A stretch of DNA of 64,000 bases from an uncultured Acetatifactor sp. (GCA_934436245.1 CAKSAM010000010.1:15929-79928); one strand, 5' to 3'. Positions 24,831 to 35,036 are shown, counted from the first letter of the stretch. The notes: generated by a model from the sequence alone, not told the origin. Numbers and translations: made by a program.

Positions 24831-27101
24831 TTATTTCAACTTCCAGATATCTCTGTTATACTCCGCAATGGTTCTGTCGGAGGAGAAGAATCCAGCCTTG
24901 GCAATGTTCACCAGCATCATCTTCTTCCACTTCTGCTGATCCTCGTAATCGGCAAATGCCTGATCCTTTACTTTAATATAATCTTCCAGGTCAAGCAGTG
25001 TCATGAACCAGTCTTTGTTCAGCAGTTCATTATACAGACGCTCCAGGTTCTCTTTCTTACCAACCTTAAGGACTTCCTTGCTTACGATAAAGTCCACAGC
25101 CTCTTTGATGACAGGACTCTTCTTGTAGTAATCCTTGGAGACATAATCTGCCTTCTCGTAGTGTTTGATGACCGTATCGCTGTCCTGACCGAAAATGTAA
25201 ATATTGTCATCTCCTACCAGTTCATGGATCTCTACGTTAGCACCATCACTGGTACCCAGAGTTACGGCACCATTCAGCATGAACTTCATGTTACCGGTTC
25301 CGGATGCTTCCTTGGAAGCCAGAGAGATCTGCTCGGAAATATCGCAGGCAGGGATCAGCTTCTCGGCATAGCTTACGTTGTAGTTCTCTACCATCACAAG
25401 CTTCATGTAAGGGCTGACTTCCGGATCGTTATTAATAATGTCAGACATTACCAGCAGGAGATGGATGATATCCTGTGCGATCACATAGGCAGGTGCAGCC
25501 TTGGCTCCGAAGATGAAGGTTAACGGCGTAGAAGGCTTCTTGCCGCCCTTGATCTCCAGATATTTATGAATAATATACAGCGCATTCATCTGCTGACGCT
25601 TATACTCATGCAGACGCTTTACCTGAATATCGAAGATGGAATTGGGATTCAGCTCCACGCCTTCCTTCTCCTTGATATAGGATACCAGTTCGGTCTTCTT
25701 GGTCTTCTTGATGTCGTAGATGGCATCCAGTACCGCCTGATCGTCCTTGTGCGCTAACAATTTCTGCAGTTCATCCGCATCCTTCTTGTAGCCGTCACCG
25801 ATGGTCTGGCTCAGGAAAGCAGCCAGCTCATGGTTGCAGGACAGCAGCCATCTGCGGAAGGTGATACCGTTGGTCTTGTTGTTGAACTTCTCAGGATAGA
25901 TCTTATAAAAATGGTTCAGTTCACTTTCTTTCAGAATCTCGGTATGGATCGCTGCCACACCGTTGACACTGTAGCCATAATGGATGTCGATATGTGCCAT
26001 GTGCACTCTCTTGTCCTTGTCAATGATCTGTACCTTTTCATCCTTGTATTTCTTTGCCACACGGTCGCTGAGTTCCTTAATGATGGGAACCAGCTGGGGC
26101 ACTACTTCCTCGATATAAGCCAGAGGCCATTTCTCCAGAGCCTCTGCCAGAATGGTATGGTTGGTATATGCGCAGGTGCGGCTTACCACGTCAATGGCTT
26201 CATCCATGGTGAAGCCTTCCTCAGTGGTGAGGATACGGATCAGCTCAGGGATGACCATGGTGGGATGGGTATCGTTGATCTGGATTGCCACATGCTCAGG
26301 CAGAGTATGCAGATCATAGCCTTTTTCCTTTACTTCCTTCAGGATCAGCTGGGCACCGTTACATACCATGAAGTACTCCTGGTAGATACGTAACAGGTTA
26401 CCTGCCTCATCAGAATCATCGGGATACAGGAACAGGGTCAGGTTCTTCTCGATGGCTTCCTTATCAAAAGCGATGCCCTTCTTCACCAGACTCTCATCCA
26501 CAGTCTCTATATCAAACAGATGCAGCTTGTTCAGTCCGTTCTCATAACCTACGACATCAATGTCATAAAGTACGGAAGTCACCTTGCGGTCACCGAAAGC
26601 CACTTCGAATTTTGTACCGGTGTTGTTCAGCCAGGAATCCTTCTGGATCCAGTCGTTCTTCTCGGCATTCTGCAGATGATCCTTGAATACCTGCTTGAAC
26701 AATCCGAAGTGGTAATTCAGACCGATACCGTCTCCGGGAAGTCCCAGGGTAGCAATAGAGTCCAGAAAACATGCAGCCAGTCTTCCCAAGCCACCGTTAC
26801 CAAGAGAAGGTTCCGGCTCTGCCTCTTCGATATCTGCCAGATTGTTACCGTTTTTCTTCAGGATATCACTCAGTTCCTCATAGATTCCTAAGTTGATCAG
26901 ATTGTTGGATAACAGCTTACCGATCAGGAACTCCATGGAAATATAATATACCTTCTTGTCTCCGGTAATGACGGGAGTCTCTGCCATCTTCTCTTTGGTC
27001 AGCTGCAATACTCCGGTGTATAGCTGTGCATCGGTGCAGGCACCGATATTTTTTCCATACAGTTTACCGGTGATCTCATTTAAACTCTGCTCTAAATTCA
27101 T
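24831..27101 (-). CDS. glgP: Glycogen/maltodextrin phosphorylase (GT35)
   Basis: Removes glucose from the non-reducing ends of alpha-1,4-glucans as glucose 1-phosphate. The 756-residue protein carries [17 protein letters not shown] near the N-terminus, the active-site [15 protein letters not shown], and the pyridoxal-phosphate region [20 protein letters not shown]. The start at 27101 is set by GGAG six bases upstream, encoded inside a longer spurious ORF. A long leader with a five-unit hairpin array and a LacI-type operator in its promoter lies upstream. With malQ it completes intracellular starch-oligomer breakdown. Confidence 0.95.
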   Translation of the reverse strand: MNLEQSLNEITGKLYGKNIGACTDAQLYTGVLQLTKEKMAETPVITGDKKVYYISMEFLIGKLLSNNLINLGIYEELSDILKKNGNNLADIEEAEPEPSLGNGGLGRLAACFLDSIATLGLPGDGIGLNYHFGLFKQVFKDHLQNAEKNDWIQKDSWLNNTGTKFEVAFGDRKVTSVLYDIDVVGYENGLNKLHLFDIETVDESLVKKGIAFDKEAIEKNLTLFLYPDDSDEAGNLLRIYQEYFMVCNGAQLILKEVKEKGYDLHTLPEHVAIQINDTHPTMVIPELIRILTTEEGFTMDEAIDVVSRTCAYTNHTILAEALEKWPLAYIEEVVPQLVPIIKELSDRVAKKYKDEKVQIIDKDKRVHMAHIDIHYGYSVNGVAAIHTEILKESELNHFYKIYPEKFNNKTNGITFRRWLLSCNHELAAFLSQTIGDGYKKDADELQKLLAHKDDQAVLDAIYDIKKTKKTELVSYIKEKEGVELNPNSIFDIQVKRLHEYKRQQMNALYIIHKYLEIKGGKKPSTPLTFIFGAKAAPAYVIAQDIIHLLLVMSDIINNDPEVSPYMKLVMVENYNVSYAEKLIPACDISEQISLASKEASGTGNMKFMLNGAVTLGTSDGANVEIHELVGDDNIYIFGQDSDTVIKHYEKADYVSKDYYKKSPVIKEAVDFIVSKEVLKVGKKENLERLYNELLNKDWFMTLLDLEDYIKVKDQAFADYEDQQKWKKMMLVNIAKAGFFSSDRTIAEYNRDIWKLK

Positions 27102-27189
27102 TTCAAACTCCATTCTGCACGATAGTTTTATTTTGCTAAAATGAATGTACCGTGCCACACTCATTTTTTCATATTCTTTTTCTTTGTCT

Positions 27190-27426
27190 GGGTACTATAC
27201 TTATTTTTGGTATCCCATCCCCTTGTCTCAGCTATGCCCTGGGTATTTCCTGCACTTTTCGGCCTCTATACCCTTCCTGCCGCTGCGTCTTGGGTATTCC
27301 TATCCTTTTCGGCCTCCATACCCTTTCTGCCGCTACGCCCCGGGTATTTCCTACACTTTTCGGCCTCTATACCCTTTTTCCCGCTGCGCCTTGGGTACTT
27401 CCTGCACTTTCCGGCTTTTCATACCC
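27190..27426. repeat. Five-unit 51-bp-phased hairpin array in the glgP leader
   Basis: Units start at 27190, 27241, 27292, 27342 and 27393, i.e. 51, 51, 50 and 51 bp apart. Each begins GGGTAT (or GGGTAC) and ends ATACCC, enclosing about 20 bases with a shared core like CTTTTCGGCCTC. The four right-hand units are joined by 18-base spacers containing CCGCTGCG-like sequence. The leftmost unit is degenerate (GGGTAC...GTATCCC). The 50-bp step breaks any reading frame, so it is not coding. It lies in the predicted 5' untranslated region of glgP. Confidence 0.75.
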
Positions 27427-27470
27427 TCTCAATGCTGAGATTTCATGTATGTCTTTCTCTTACAATACAC

Positions 27471-27499
27471 AGGATAGCATAGGAAAACGTTTTCCGCAA
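27471..27499 (-). promoter_or_regulatory. glgP promoter with LacI-type operator in the spacer
   Basis: TTGCGG (27494-27499), 17 bases, TATCCT (27471-27476). The perfect 14-bp palindrome GGAAAACGTTTTCC (27482-27495) covers the spacer. A near copy, GGAAAAGGTTTTCC, lies upstream of the adjacent LacI gene at 28692-28705. The site also resembles a CcpA cre box with two outer mismatches. Confidence 0.6.
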
Positions 27500-27538
27500 C
27501 CTTTTCTTTTGTTTTCTCTGATTTTTGTGCAAAATAGC

Positions 27539-28528
27539 TTAACAGATAATGTCCTTATAGTACATTTTCACGATACTATGAGGCATGACTACCTGATGTC
27601 CCTCGCCGCCGTTCATCAGCTGATGTACCTCTTCCACGGCTCTGCTGGAGATGCTGTAGAAGTCCTGTCTTATGGTATTCATCTGCTTGCCGACATATCC
27701 CATGAGGGTGATACCGTCGAAACCGCACACCGGGCGGAAAATGTCCATATCGATCAGCGCATTCATGGCACCGATCGCCATCAGATCGGAAGCGCAGACT
27801 ACCACATCCTTATTCTTCGCATATTTCAGCGCCACGTTTCTAGCCGTCAGCTCGCTGAAATCTCCCTGACGTACCATCATGGTCAGATCCAGATCCTTCA
27901 CCAGCCGTTTCATGCCCTTTAATCTCTGTTCCGTTACATATCCGTCTCTTCTGCCCGCAATGTAAAGCACTCGTTTACAGTTGTCATCCAACACGGTCTT
28001 CTTCGCTACATCATACTGAGCCTGTTCCTGATCAATGCTGATGTATGTAGTCCTGGAATTGACAATAGGCGCATCTACCACGACACAGGCGAACTGTTTT
28101 TCCCGGATCAGTTTCTGCAGCACTTTGTCCTCCTTGGACATGCCATAGATCACCACACCGGAAATACTCTGGGATAAAAAGGATCGGGTGATCTCCTCTG
28201 CCGTCATCCCTGCGATCATGGACGGAAAGATCGTCACGACCTCCACGTTCAGTTCTTTGGCCTTGTCCAATGCCCCTACCAGGTACTGCATGAAGATCTG
28301 GTCGATAGCCTGGGTCTGTCTGTTGGGATCCAGCACCAGTGCAATCCTTCCAAACTGTTTGGAAGAAAGCGCCGCCGCTATAGAATTCGGAATATAATTC
28401 AACTCCTTGATGGCATCCTGTACCTTTTTCTTTGTTTCTTCACTGACATTGGGATAGCCGTTTAAGACCTTGGATACAGTAGAGATCGCCACTCCTGCAT
28501 GTTTTGCTACTTCTTTGATCGATACCAT
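27539..28528 (-). CDS. LacI-family regulator next to glgP
   Basis: A 329-residue repressor with helix-turn-helix SIKEVAKHAGVAISTVSKVL (residues 3-22), hinge helix IPNSIAAAL near 51, and a sugar-binding domain. The ATG at 28528 follows GGGGG closely. It is transcribed toward glgP, whose promoter begins 40 bases after its stop. Matching palindromes in front of both genes point to it as the glgP regulator (inference). Confidence 0.9.
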   Translation of the reverse strand: MVSIKEVAKHAGVAISTVSKVLNGYPNVSEETKKKVQDAIKELNYIPNSIAAALSSKQFGRIALVLDPNRQTQAIDQIFMQYLVGALDKAKELNVEVVTIFPSMIAGMTAEEITRSFLSQSISGVVIYGMSKEDKVLQKLIREKQFACVVVDAPIVNSRTTYISIDQEQAQYDVAKKTVLDDNCKRVLYIAGRRDGYVTEQRLKGMKRLVKDLDLTMMVRQGDFSELTARNVALKYAKNKDVVVCASDLMAIGAMNALIDMDIFRPVCGFDGITLMGYVGKQMNTIRQDFYSISSRAVEEVHQLMNGGEGHQVVMPHSIVKMYYKDIIC

Positions 28529-28628
28529 AAATCCCCCGTTCCGGGTCACAGTGTTCTGTGCCCGTTTCTCTCCGTTCCCGCAACGTCCTATGGTCTTGTT
28601 CCATTTGACGTCTGCTCATATATTCTCT

Positions 28629-28657
28629 ATACTATAAGTTAACAGGCATTTCGTCAA
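28629..28657 (-). promoter_or_regulatory. Promoter of the glgP-linked LacI gene
   Basis: TTGACG (28652-28657), 17 bases, TAGTAT (28629-28634), giving a leader of about 95 bases. Confidence 0.7.
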
Positions 28658-28691
28658 TGTACAGCATTTACGAAATATAGCATGAATTTTT

Positions 28692-28720
28692 GGAAAAGGT
28701 TTTCCTGAGCAGGAAAATCG
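28692..28720. promoter_or_regulatory. Overlapping palindromes between LacI gene and tadA
   Basis: GGAAAAGGTTTTCC (28692-28705) overlaps a second dyad, GGTTTTCCTG-AG-CAGGAAAATC (about 28699-28720), giving three GGAAAA half sites in a row. It lies 35 bases upstream of the LacI -35 box and 34 upstream of tadA. Confidence 0.5.
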
Positions 28721-28753
28721 AGAGCTGAAAAACGCAGAAAGGCTACAGACACC

Positions 28754-29284
28754 ATGGCAGCGATCAAGAGTATTGAAGAAAAATATATGAAGGAAGCCCT
28801 GAAACAGGCCAGGAAAGCATATGCGTTGGGAGAAGTCCCCATCGGCTGTGTCATCGTACATGACGGAAAGATCATCGGCCGTGGTTACAACAGACGTAAC
28901 ACGGACAAAAATACGCTGGCCCATGCAGAAATTACTGCCATCAATAAAGCCAGTAAGGTGATCGGTGACTGGCGTCTGGAAGAATGTACTCTCTATGTGA
29001 CGTTGGAACCTTGCCAGATGTGCGCCGGAGCCATTGTGCAGGCCAGAATTCCGGAGGTCGTGATGGGCTGTATGAATCCCAAGGCCGGATGTGCCGGATC
29101 GATTTTGAATATACTGGAAATGCCCCAGTTTAACCATCAGGTGAAGGTTACCCGGGGCATTCTCGGTGAAGAATGCAGTCAGATGTTGAAAACCTTTTTT
29201 GAGGAGCTCCGCATCCGCAATAAGCAGGAGAAAGCTGCCAGGAAAGCATCCTCTGCCGAAGCATCTGATTTGCAGAATTGCTGA
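28754..29284 (+). CDS. tadA: tRNA-specific adenosine deaminase
   Basis: Converts adenosine 34 of tRNA-Arg(ACG) to inosine for wobble decoding. The 176-residue protein has the zinc and catalytic motifs HAE (57-59) and PCQMC (Cys87, Cys90), and MGCMNPKAGCAGS typical of TadA. The C-terminal tail is charged (KQEKAARKASSAEASD). The start is the first ATG, with AAAGG 12 bases upstream, a little far. It converges on the next gene with five bases between the stops. Confidence 0.95.
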   Translation: MAAIKSIEEKYMKEALKQARKAYALGEVPIGCVIVHDGKIIGRGYNRRNTDKNTLAHAEITAINKASKVIGDWRLEECTLYVTLEPCQMCAGAIVQARIPEVVMGCMNPKAGCAGSILNILEMPQFNHQVKVTRGILGEECSQMLKTFFEELRIRNKQEKAARKASSAEASDLQNC

Positions 29285-29289
29285 AGCAT

Positions 29290-30876
29290 TTACAACTCCA
29301 CGTAATTTTTATTGCCTATATATACTGCAAGTCTCTCGTTTTCGTATTCCAGCACAGGTGCTTCCTGTCCCACAAACTGTGTTTCAAAAGCTTCTTTGTT
29401 TTCTATCCTGACCACATATGCCGTCCGCATTTCCGTAGGAAGTGCCGGCGGATACCATTTCGTGCTGGTGAGCCACCAGTAGCCTTTCAACTGTGCCATA
29501 GTGTAGGAATGTCCCATCGTAACCTTGCCGTCAGTGATCAGGCTGATTCGTTCAGCATCCCAGAATCCAGCATAACCATATGCGATTCCTTCCTCCACCA
29601 GGAAATCAGCAACATCCTGATATTCCTGCAGATTATCTTTCGTTGTTACAGCACCGTAATAGGTATATTTCAGATTCAGCAGTGCAAACATACACACCGC
29701 AGCCAGAATCAATCCACAGAAAGCCCGTTTTTTTTCTCTCAGATGTTCCACCAATAAAGCCACGATCAGCGCTGCCGCAAACCATGCCACAAAGAAATAG
29801 TAATGTGCAGCCTCCGCTGTCGTAACTCCTATCATAAAAGCAGTTACTCCAACAGATATTCCCAGATAAATCAGACCCATTCGCTGTCTATCCGTTACTT
29901 CTTTTCTGTTTTTTATAACATAATAAATGCCATAACCAATTAAAAAGAGAAACGCCCACACAAGCATCTGCATAACAAAAGAAAAACTGCCCACTTTAGC
30001 TCCGCCATCCAGCCCAAAATTCTCCAGAATCGCTGCCGGTACTTCCAGCAGCAGTTTATCTGTCATTTCACGGGGTGACAGTAAATATACAACATACCGC
30101 GCACGGGCTCCCTTCATACTTGAAATCACAAAGCTTAAGACCAGACTTCCCACAAATCCTGCTGCCAGGAAACGTCTCGTTGGAAGCTTTTCGGAAAAAT
30201 GCTTTGATTCCAGAAACAGAAAAAGCAGCTCCATCACCAGAAATGGCAGAATTACTATCTGCAGGCAGCGCTGTCCTCCCAGATTCAGAAGAATTCCCAT
30301 CGCAAAAAGCAGCGCCCATTCTACGGCAATTTTGAGGGTTATCATTTTTTGTTCTCTTAATTGTAAATAAAACAGGAAACTTAAAAGAAGAAAGATGCTG
30401 TGAAGTACATAATAATCCGCAAAAAGGAACAGCAGCAATGTGAAAAACGGTACCATCTGATCCTCATTACGCCAGCCATTGGCAGGTAATGCGCATAAAA
30501 CCAGCAATGCTGTCACTGCTGCCGGTCTTCCCAGAGACAATTTGCGAAGAAAACAATAAAATGTCAGCAAAAAAAGACTTCCCAGGAGAATGCATGCCAG
30601 TCCTGCCGCCGTCTGCATACTTCCTGTCATACCGTAAAACAGTGCAGCTACTGTAGGCATGCCGATGGCACGTCTCTCCGTACTTGCAATCCAGTCATCC
30701 GGAGTAAGATCCTTCTCCTGCCAGATTTCGCGGCCAAGTAACGCTTCCGCAGCGATATCGGAATCCACATGCTGAGCATACTTGCATAAATTCATATAAC
30801 CAAACATTACCAGATACACTAATAGTATCCCACAAACCATCCACTGCAGTATTTTGATGCTTTTACACTTTTTCAC
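29290..30876 (-). CDS. Multipass membrane protein, GT-C-like
   Basis: A 528-residue protein with roughly 11 hydrophobic segments to about residue 395 and a soluble C-terminal domain of some 130 residues. The first extracytoplasmic loop begins HVDSDIAAEALLGREIW, and an acidic pair in this position is typical of lipid-linked GT-C glycosyltransferases; this is a resemblance, not an identification. The start is GTG with GGGAGAG nine bases upstream. A second protein of similar layout lies at 59965-61713. Substrate unknown. Confidence 0.65.
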   Translation of the reverse strand: MKKCKSIKILQWMVCGILLVYLVMFGYMNLCKYAQHVDSDIAAEALLGREIWQEKDLTPDDWIASTERRAIGMPTVAALFYGMTGSMQTAAGLACILLGSLFLLTFYCFLRKLSLGRPAAVTALLVLCALPANGWRNEDQMVPFFTLLLFLFADYYVLHSIFLLLSFLFYLQLREQKMITLKIAVEWALLFAMGILLNLGGQRCLQIVILPFLVMELLFLFLESKHFSEKLPTRRFLAAGFVGSLVLSFVISSMKGARARYVVYLLSPREMTDKLLLEVPAAILENFGLDGGAKVGSFSFVMQMLVWAFLFLIGYGIYYVIKNRKEVTDRQRMGLIYLGISVGVTAFMIGVTTAEAAHYYFFVAWFAAALIVALLVEHLREKKRAFCGLILAAVCMFALLNLKYTYYGAVTTKDNLQEYQDVADFLVEEGIAYGYAGFWDAERISLITDGKVTMGHSYTMAQLKGYWWLTSTKWYPPALPTEMRTAYVVRIENKEAFETQFVGQEAPVLEYENERLAVYIGNKNYVEL

Positions 30877-30992
30877 AATAAAAGCTCTCCCGTATTTTAT
30901 CTCTTCAGGTCATCATGTGAGTAAGGGATTTCTCCAACATTCTTCCATATTACATGGCACTGAGCAATTTATTACATCATATCATAGTCTCA

Positions 30993-31023
30993 TAAAAAAA
31001 GGAACCATTAAGAAATGGTCCCT
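30993..31023 (-). terminator. Terminator of the opp operon
   Basis: On the minus strand GGGACCATT and AATGGTTCC form a stem around TCTT, followed by seven T. It overlaps the oppF stop codon. Confidence 0.9.
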
Positions 31024-31949
31024 TTCCAGGCTGAAAACTCTGCGTCCGTACATTTTACATAATGGCTTCCGGATATCAAGTGATATGTACCTTTGTTATA
31101 ATCAATTCCGGAGGTTTTGTAATCATAGCTCAGTGCTATACGCTGCTTTTCCACGATCGGATTCGGTGCCGGAATTGCCGACAGCAGACTTCTGGTATAT
31201 GGATGCATCGGGTTTTCAAATATCTCTTCCGTGGTGCCGGTCTCCAGAAGATGTCCCAGATGCAGTACCCCGATCCTGTCGGAAATATACTTTACCATAG
31301 ACAGATCATGGGCAATGAACAGATATGCCGTGCCGGTCTCCTGTTGGATATCCTTCATGAGATTAACCACCTGTGCCTGGATCGATACATCCAGTGCGGA
31401 GATACATTCATCCGCAATGATCAGCTTCGGATTCATGATCAGTGCTCTGGCAATGCCGACACGCTGTCTCTGACCGCCGGAAAACTGATGGGGATATCTG
31501 GTGGCATGCTCCGGTGCCAGCCCTACTTTCTGCAGAATTGCTTTAATCTTCTCTTCACGCTCTGCGTTGGTCTTGTAACTGTGATGAATATCCAGACCTT
31601 CCCCTATGATATCTCCGATCTTTTTCCGGGGATTCAGGGATGCCATAGGATCCTGGAAGATCATCTGCATCTGTGTCCGCAGCATCCGGTTGTCTTCTCT
31701 GCCGAGTCTGCCGCTGATGTCTCTGCCGTCAAACAGGACTTTGCCGGCTGTAGGATCATACAGACGGATGATGCTTCTGCCAATGGTGGATTTACCGGAA
31801 CCGGACTCTCCGACCAGCCCGTAAGTCTCTCCGGGATAGATTTCAAAGGATACATCCTCCACGGCATGCACCGTGTAACTGCCGCTGACACGGAAATATT
31901 GTTTTAAACCCTCTACTTTCAGAAGCGGAGCTGCATTATTTTCCTTCAT
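31008..31949 (-). CDS. oppF: Oligopeptide ABC transporter ATPase (OppF/DppF-like)
   Basis: One of two ATPases of a peptide importer. The 313-residue protein has Walker [10 protein letters not shown] near residue 48, the signature FSGGQRQR, Walker B LIIADECISALD, and the C-terminal oligopeptide segment with ENPMHPYTRSLLSAIP. The Walker B Asp is followed by Glu-Cys rather than the usual Glu-Pro/Ala. A short C-terminal tail (IDYNKGTYHLISGSHYVKC) carries a Cys. It overlaps oppD by 14 bases. Whether the substrate is di- or oligopeptides is not decided by sequence. Confidence 0.93.
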   Translation of the reverse strand: MKENNAAPLLKVEGLKQYFRVSGSYTVHAVEDVSFEIYPGETYGLVGESGSGKSTIGRSIIRLYDPTAGKVLFDGRDISGRLGREDNRMLRTQMQMIFQDPMASLNPRKKIGDIIGEGLDIHHSYKTNAEREEKIKAILQKVGLAPEHATRYPHQFSGGQRQRVGIARALIMNPKLIIADECISALDVSIQAQVVNLMKDIQQETGTAYLFIAHDLSMVKYISDRIGVLHLGHLLETGTTEEIFENPMHPYTRSLLSAIPAPNPIVEKQRIALSYDYKTSGIDYNKGTYHLISGSHYVKCTDAEFSAWKGTIS

Positions 31950-33030
31950 ACTGTGCTGCCTCCTTCTTCATTCTCTCCAGGCGTTCTTTCAGTTCCTTCG
32001 GCATCTCCACCTTAGGTGCTCTGGGGTCTAACAGCCAGGTAGCCGCATAATGGGTCTCTGTGATCTTGAACATAGGCGGTTCCACCTTGTCATCCACTTC
32101 CAGCGCATAACGATTACGGGGGGCAAACGCATCTCCCTCCTTCTCATGCAGCAGGTTGGGCGGGGATCCCGGAATCGTATACAGACGTTCGTCTGCGGTA
32201 TCCAGATCCGGCATAGCGGATAAAAGCCCCCAGGTATAAGGATGCTTCGGATCATAGAATACCTCGTTGATCGTACCCTTTTCCACGATTTTACCGGCAT
32301 ACATTACATTGACGTAGTCAGCTACTTTTGCCACCACACCAAGATCGTGAGTGATATAGATGACGGAGATTCCCCTCTCCTTCTGTACTCTGCGGATCAA
32401 CTCAATGATCTTTGCCTGAATCGTTACATCCAATGCTGTCGTAGGCTCATCGCAGATCAACAGATCCGGATTGCAGGCCAGTGCTATGGCAATGACCACA
32501 CGCTGCCGCATACCGCCGGACAACTGATGGGGGTAGTTCTTCATGCGTTTCTCCGCATCCTCAATTCCTACCTCTTTCAAAAGCTCTACGGCTTTGTTCC
32601 AGGCTTCCTTCTTCGGTGTTTTAAAGTGCCAGATCATGCCTTCCATGATCTGCTTTCCGATGGTCATGGTTGGGTCCAGGCTGGTCATGGGATCCTGGAA
32701 CACCATGGCGATCCGTTTACCGTTGATATGTCTGCGGATCCATTTTTTATCCTTTTGCAGAATATCAATGGTCTCGGGTGAGCCATCCGCATGGTGATAG
32801 GAAAACTCGATGGTTCCGCCGGTCACTGTGGCATTGGATGCCAGAATGCCCATGGCAGCTTTCATAGTTACGGATTTACCAGAACCGGATTCTCCTACGA
32901 TCGCCACGGTCTCACCCTTCATGAGATCAATATTAACACCGCGGATCGCATGCACCGGTCCTGCCGTGGTGCGGAACGTAATATCAAGATCCCGTATTTT
33001 CAGAATTTGTTCTTTCGCTGTATTTTCCAC
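31936..33030 (-). CDS. oppD: Oligopeptide ABC transporter ATPase (OppD/DppD-like)
   Basis: Second ATPase of the peptide importer, 364 residues. Walker [10 protein letters not shown] near residue 50, signature LSGGMRQR, Walker [13 protein letters not shown], and the C-terminal [19 protein letters not shown] segment of the oligopeptide family. That segment usually holds CxxxxxxxC-type cysteines (Fe-S in some homologues); here they are replaced by other residues. Two bases separate it from oppC. Confidence 0.94.
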   Translation of the reverse strand: MENTAKEQILKIRDLDITFRTTAGPVHAIRGVNIDLMKGETVAIVGESGSGKSVTMKAAMGILASNATVTGGTIEFSYHHADGSPETIDILQKDKKWIRRHINGKRIAMVFQDPMTSLDPTMTIGKQIMEGMIWHFKTPKKEAWNKAVELLKEVGIEDAEKRMKNYPHQLSGGMRQRVVIAIALACNPDLLICDEPTTALDVTIQAKIIELIRRVQKERGISVIYITHDLGVVAKVADYVNVMYAGKIVEKGTINEVFYDPKHPYTWGLLSAMPDLDTADERLYTIPGSPPNLLHEKEGDAFAPRNRYALEVDDKVEPPMFKITETHYAATWLLDPRAPKVEMPKELKERLERMKKEAAQYEGK

Positions 33031-33032
33031 AC

Positions 33033-34091
33033 TTACATCTCCTTCATCTTAGGATCCAGGGCTTCCCGCAGTCCGTCCGCCACCAGGTTAAAGCTTAACA
33101 TCAGAAGTGCCATTACCACAATGGGAGGCACGATCTGGTACGGATGTGTGGTAAAGCTGTTAAAACCTTCTGAAATCAGAGAGCCCAGAGAGCACTGCGG
33201 TACCGGAATTCCCAGTCCCACAAAGCTTAGGAACGCCTCGGTGAAAATAGCAGTGGGAATGGAGAACATCACCTGTGTAATGATGGGGCCGATGATATTG
33301 GGAAGCACTTCTTTAAAAATAATGAAGAAGCTGCCGGCGCCCAAGGTTCTGGAAGCCAGTACGAATTCCTGCTCTTTTAATTTCAACATCTCCGCACGGG
33401 CGATCCGACTCATGCCGACCCATTCGGTTAACATCAGCGCAAAAATAATGGTAAGCATTCCGGGCTGTAATACCAGTAATAGTAATGTCACGATCACCAG
33501 TCTGGGAATACCGTTGGCAATCTCCAGGAATCGCTGCATGACCATATCGACTTTGCCTCCGAAATATCCGGAGATCAGTCCATAGCTCATGCCGATCACC
33601 ATGTCAATAATGGCGGCTGCCACCGCAATAATCAGGGATACTCTCGCTCCGGACCAGGTACGTGTCCAGATGTCACGTCCGAAATTATCACTGCCGAACC
33701 AGTACTCCACGTCTGTCAGTCCCTTGTCCGTGTAATTGTTCACCGTCTTGGTGCCTGTGGTAGTACTCATTTTTTCACTGCCATCGAAAATACCGAATTT
33801 TTCCAGCGCCAGGATCCTGGGTGCCAGATTTTTCTGGCTCAGCTCCTGCCCGGAATAGGTATATTCATTCATATTCGGTCCGATCACAGCCAGGACAGTG
33901 ATCAGGATGATCAGAACCAGCCCTATGACGGCACTTGCCTTGCGGAAGAAACGGATAAATACATCCTTCCAGAAGCTCTGTGCTGCAAAGTTTTCATCAA
34001 TGGTGATAGCGTCACTGTTTTTTAATCTGAAATCCGCATCTACAGGAATATAAGGTGCGGCCGCTTCTGCAATTATTGCTTTACTTGTCAT
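33033..34091 (-). CDS. oppC: Oligopeptide ABC transporter permease (OppC-like)
   Basis: A 352-residue permease with an N-terminal cytosolic arm, a first membrane helix near residues 55-75, a roughly 80-residue outer loop, then five helices. The MSRIARAEMLKLKEQEFVLA segment around 230 is the conserved coupling loop. It lies between oppB and oppD with short gaps. Confidence 0.93.
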   Translation of the reverse strand: MTSKAIIAEAAAPYIPVDADFRLKNSDAITIDENFAAQSFWKDVFIRFFRKASAVIGLVLIILITVLAVIGPNMNEYTYSGQELSQKNLAPRILALEKFGIFDGSEKMSTTTGTKTVNNYTDKGLTDVEYWFGSDNFGRDIWTRTWSGARVSLIIAVAAAIIDMVIGMSYGLISGYFGGKVDMVMQRFLEIANGIPRLVIVTLLLLVLQPGMLTIIFALMLTEWVGMSRIARAEMLKLKEQEFVLASRTLGAGSFFIIFKEVLPNIIGPIITQVMFSIPTAIFTEAFLSFVGLGIPVPQCSLGSLISEGFNSFTTHPYQIVPPIVVMALLMLSFNLVADGLREALDPKMKEM

Positions 34092-34100
34092 ATCTACACC

Positions 34101-35036
34101 TTACCCTTCCTTCTTAGCCAGTCGGATTCTGGGATCAATAATGCCATAAAGAATATCCACCACCAGCATGATTGCGATATACATTGCGGAATAAATGAAA
34201 CTCAGGGAAATGACCACATTATAGTCATTGGACTGAATTGCGGTGACTAACAGGCTTCCGACACCGGGAATGGCGAAGATCTTCTCTACTACCAGGGATC
34301 CGGTCATGAGGTCTACGATCAGCGGCGCCAGCACGGTAATAATGGGGATCAAAGCATTCCGCAGTGCATGGCGGAAGATCAGTGCCCCTCCGGAGATGCC
34401 CTTGCTCTCTGCCAGTAACATATAATCACTGCCCAGTACTTCCAGCATCTCACTTCTGGTAAATCTTGCAATGGATGCCATGGTAAACATAGATAGCGAA
34501 ATACTCGGCAAAACACTGGAACCGAAGATATCCTGCTGCGAGAACAACATTGGGAACCACCTGAGTCTGAATCCAAACTGGTAACTCAGCGCCAGCGCAA
34601 ACACATAGGACGGTACCGAAACACCGATAACGGAGATAATGGTCGCCAGGGAGTCTATGATGGTATCATGCTTCAGCGCTGCCACCAGTCCCAACAGGAG
34701 TCCTGCCACCGCACCGATCAGTACGGCACAGCCGCCGATCCGGATGGATATGGGAAGTCTTGTCTGGATCAGCTGGGATATGGGAGTGTTTTTGGAAATA
34801 TTATAGCTGACACCCAGGTCTCCTTTCAGCATATTTCCCACATACTTGAAAAATTGTACGACAATCGGCTGGTCCAATCCATACTTGTTATAGAGCGCTG
34901 CTCTCTGATCTGCGTTCAATTTTTCATCGTTGAACGGCGATCCCGGCATCAGCTGCATCAAAATAAACAAAACCAGCAAAATCGCCAAAAGTGTAAAGAT
35001 AGATGTAATAACACGTTTTCCGATATATTTTTTCAC
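34101..35036 (-). CDS. oppB: Oligopeptide ABC transporter permease (OppB-like)
   Basis: A 311-residue permease with six predicted membrane helices, the N-terminal RVITSIFTLLAILLVLFILM helix, the conserved MPGSPF and LNADQRAALYNKYGLDQP stretch, and the coupling loop RFTRSEMLEVLGSDYMLLAE. First of the four-gene BCDF run that follows oppA after a 260-base hairpin-rich gap. Confidence 0.94.
   Translation of the reverse strand: MKKYIGKRVITSIFTLLAILLVLFILMQLMPGSPFNDEKLNADQRAALYNKYGLDQPIVVQFFKYVGNMLKGDLGVSYNISKNTPISQLIQTRLPISIRIGGCAVLIGAVAGLLLGLVAALKHDTIIDSLATIISVIGVSVPSYVFALALSYQFGFRLRWFPMLFSQQDIFGSSVLPSISLSMFTMASIARFTRSEMLEVLGSDYMLLAESKGISGGALIFRHALRNALIPIITVLAPLIVDLMTGSLVVEKIFAIPGVGSLLVTAIQSNDYNVVISLSFIYSAMYIAIMLVVDILYGIIDPRIRLAKKEG

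Noticed and set aside
27190..27426. CRISPR array
   Set aside because: The spacers are near copies of one another and the repeats are variable; no cas genes in the window.
27145..27922. Repetitive plus-strand ORFs across the hairpin array
   Set aside because: The 50-bp step breaks frame between units, and the ORFs run antisense into the LacI gene.
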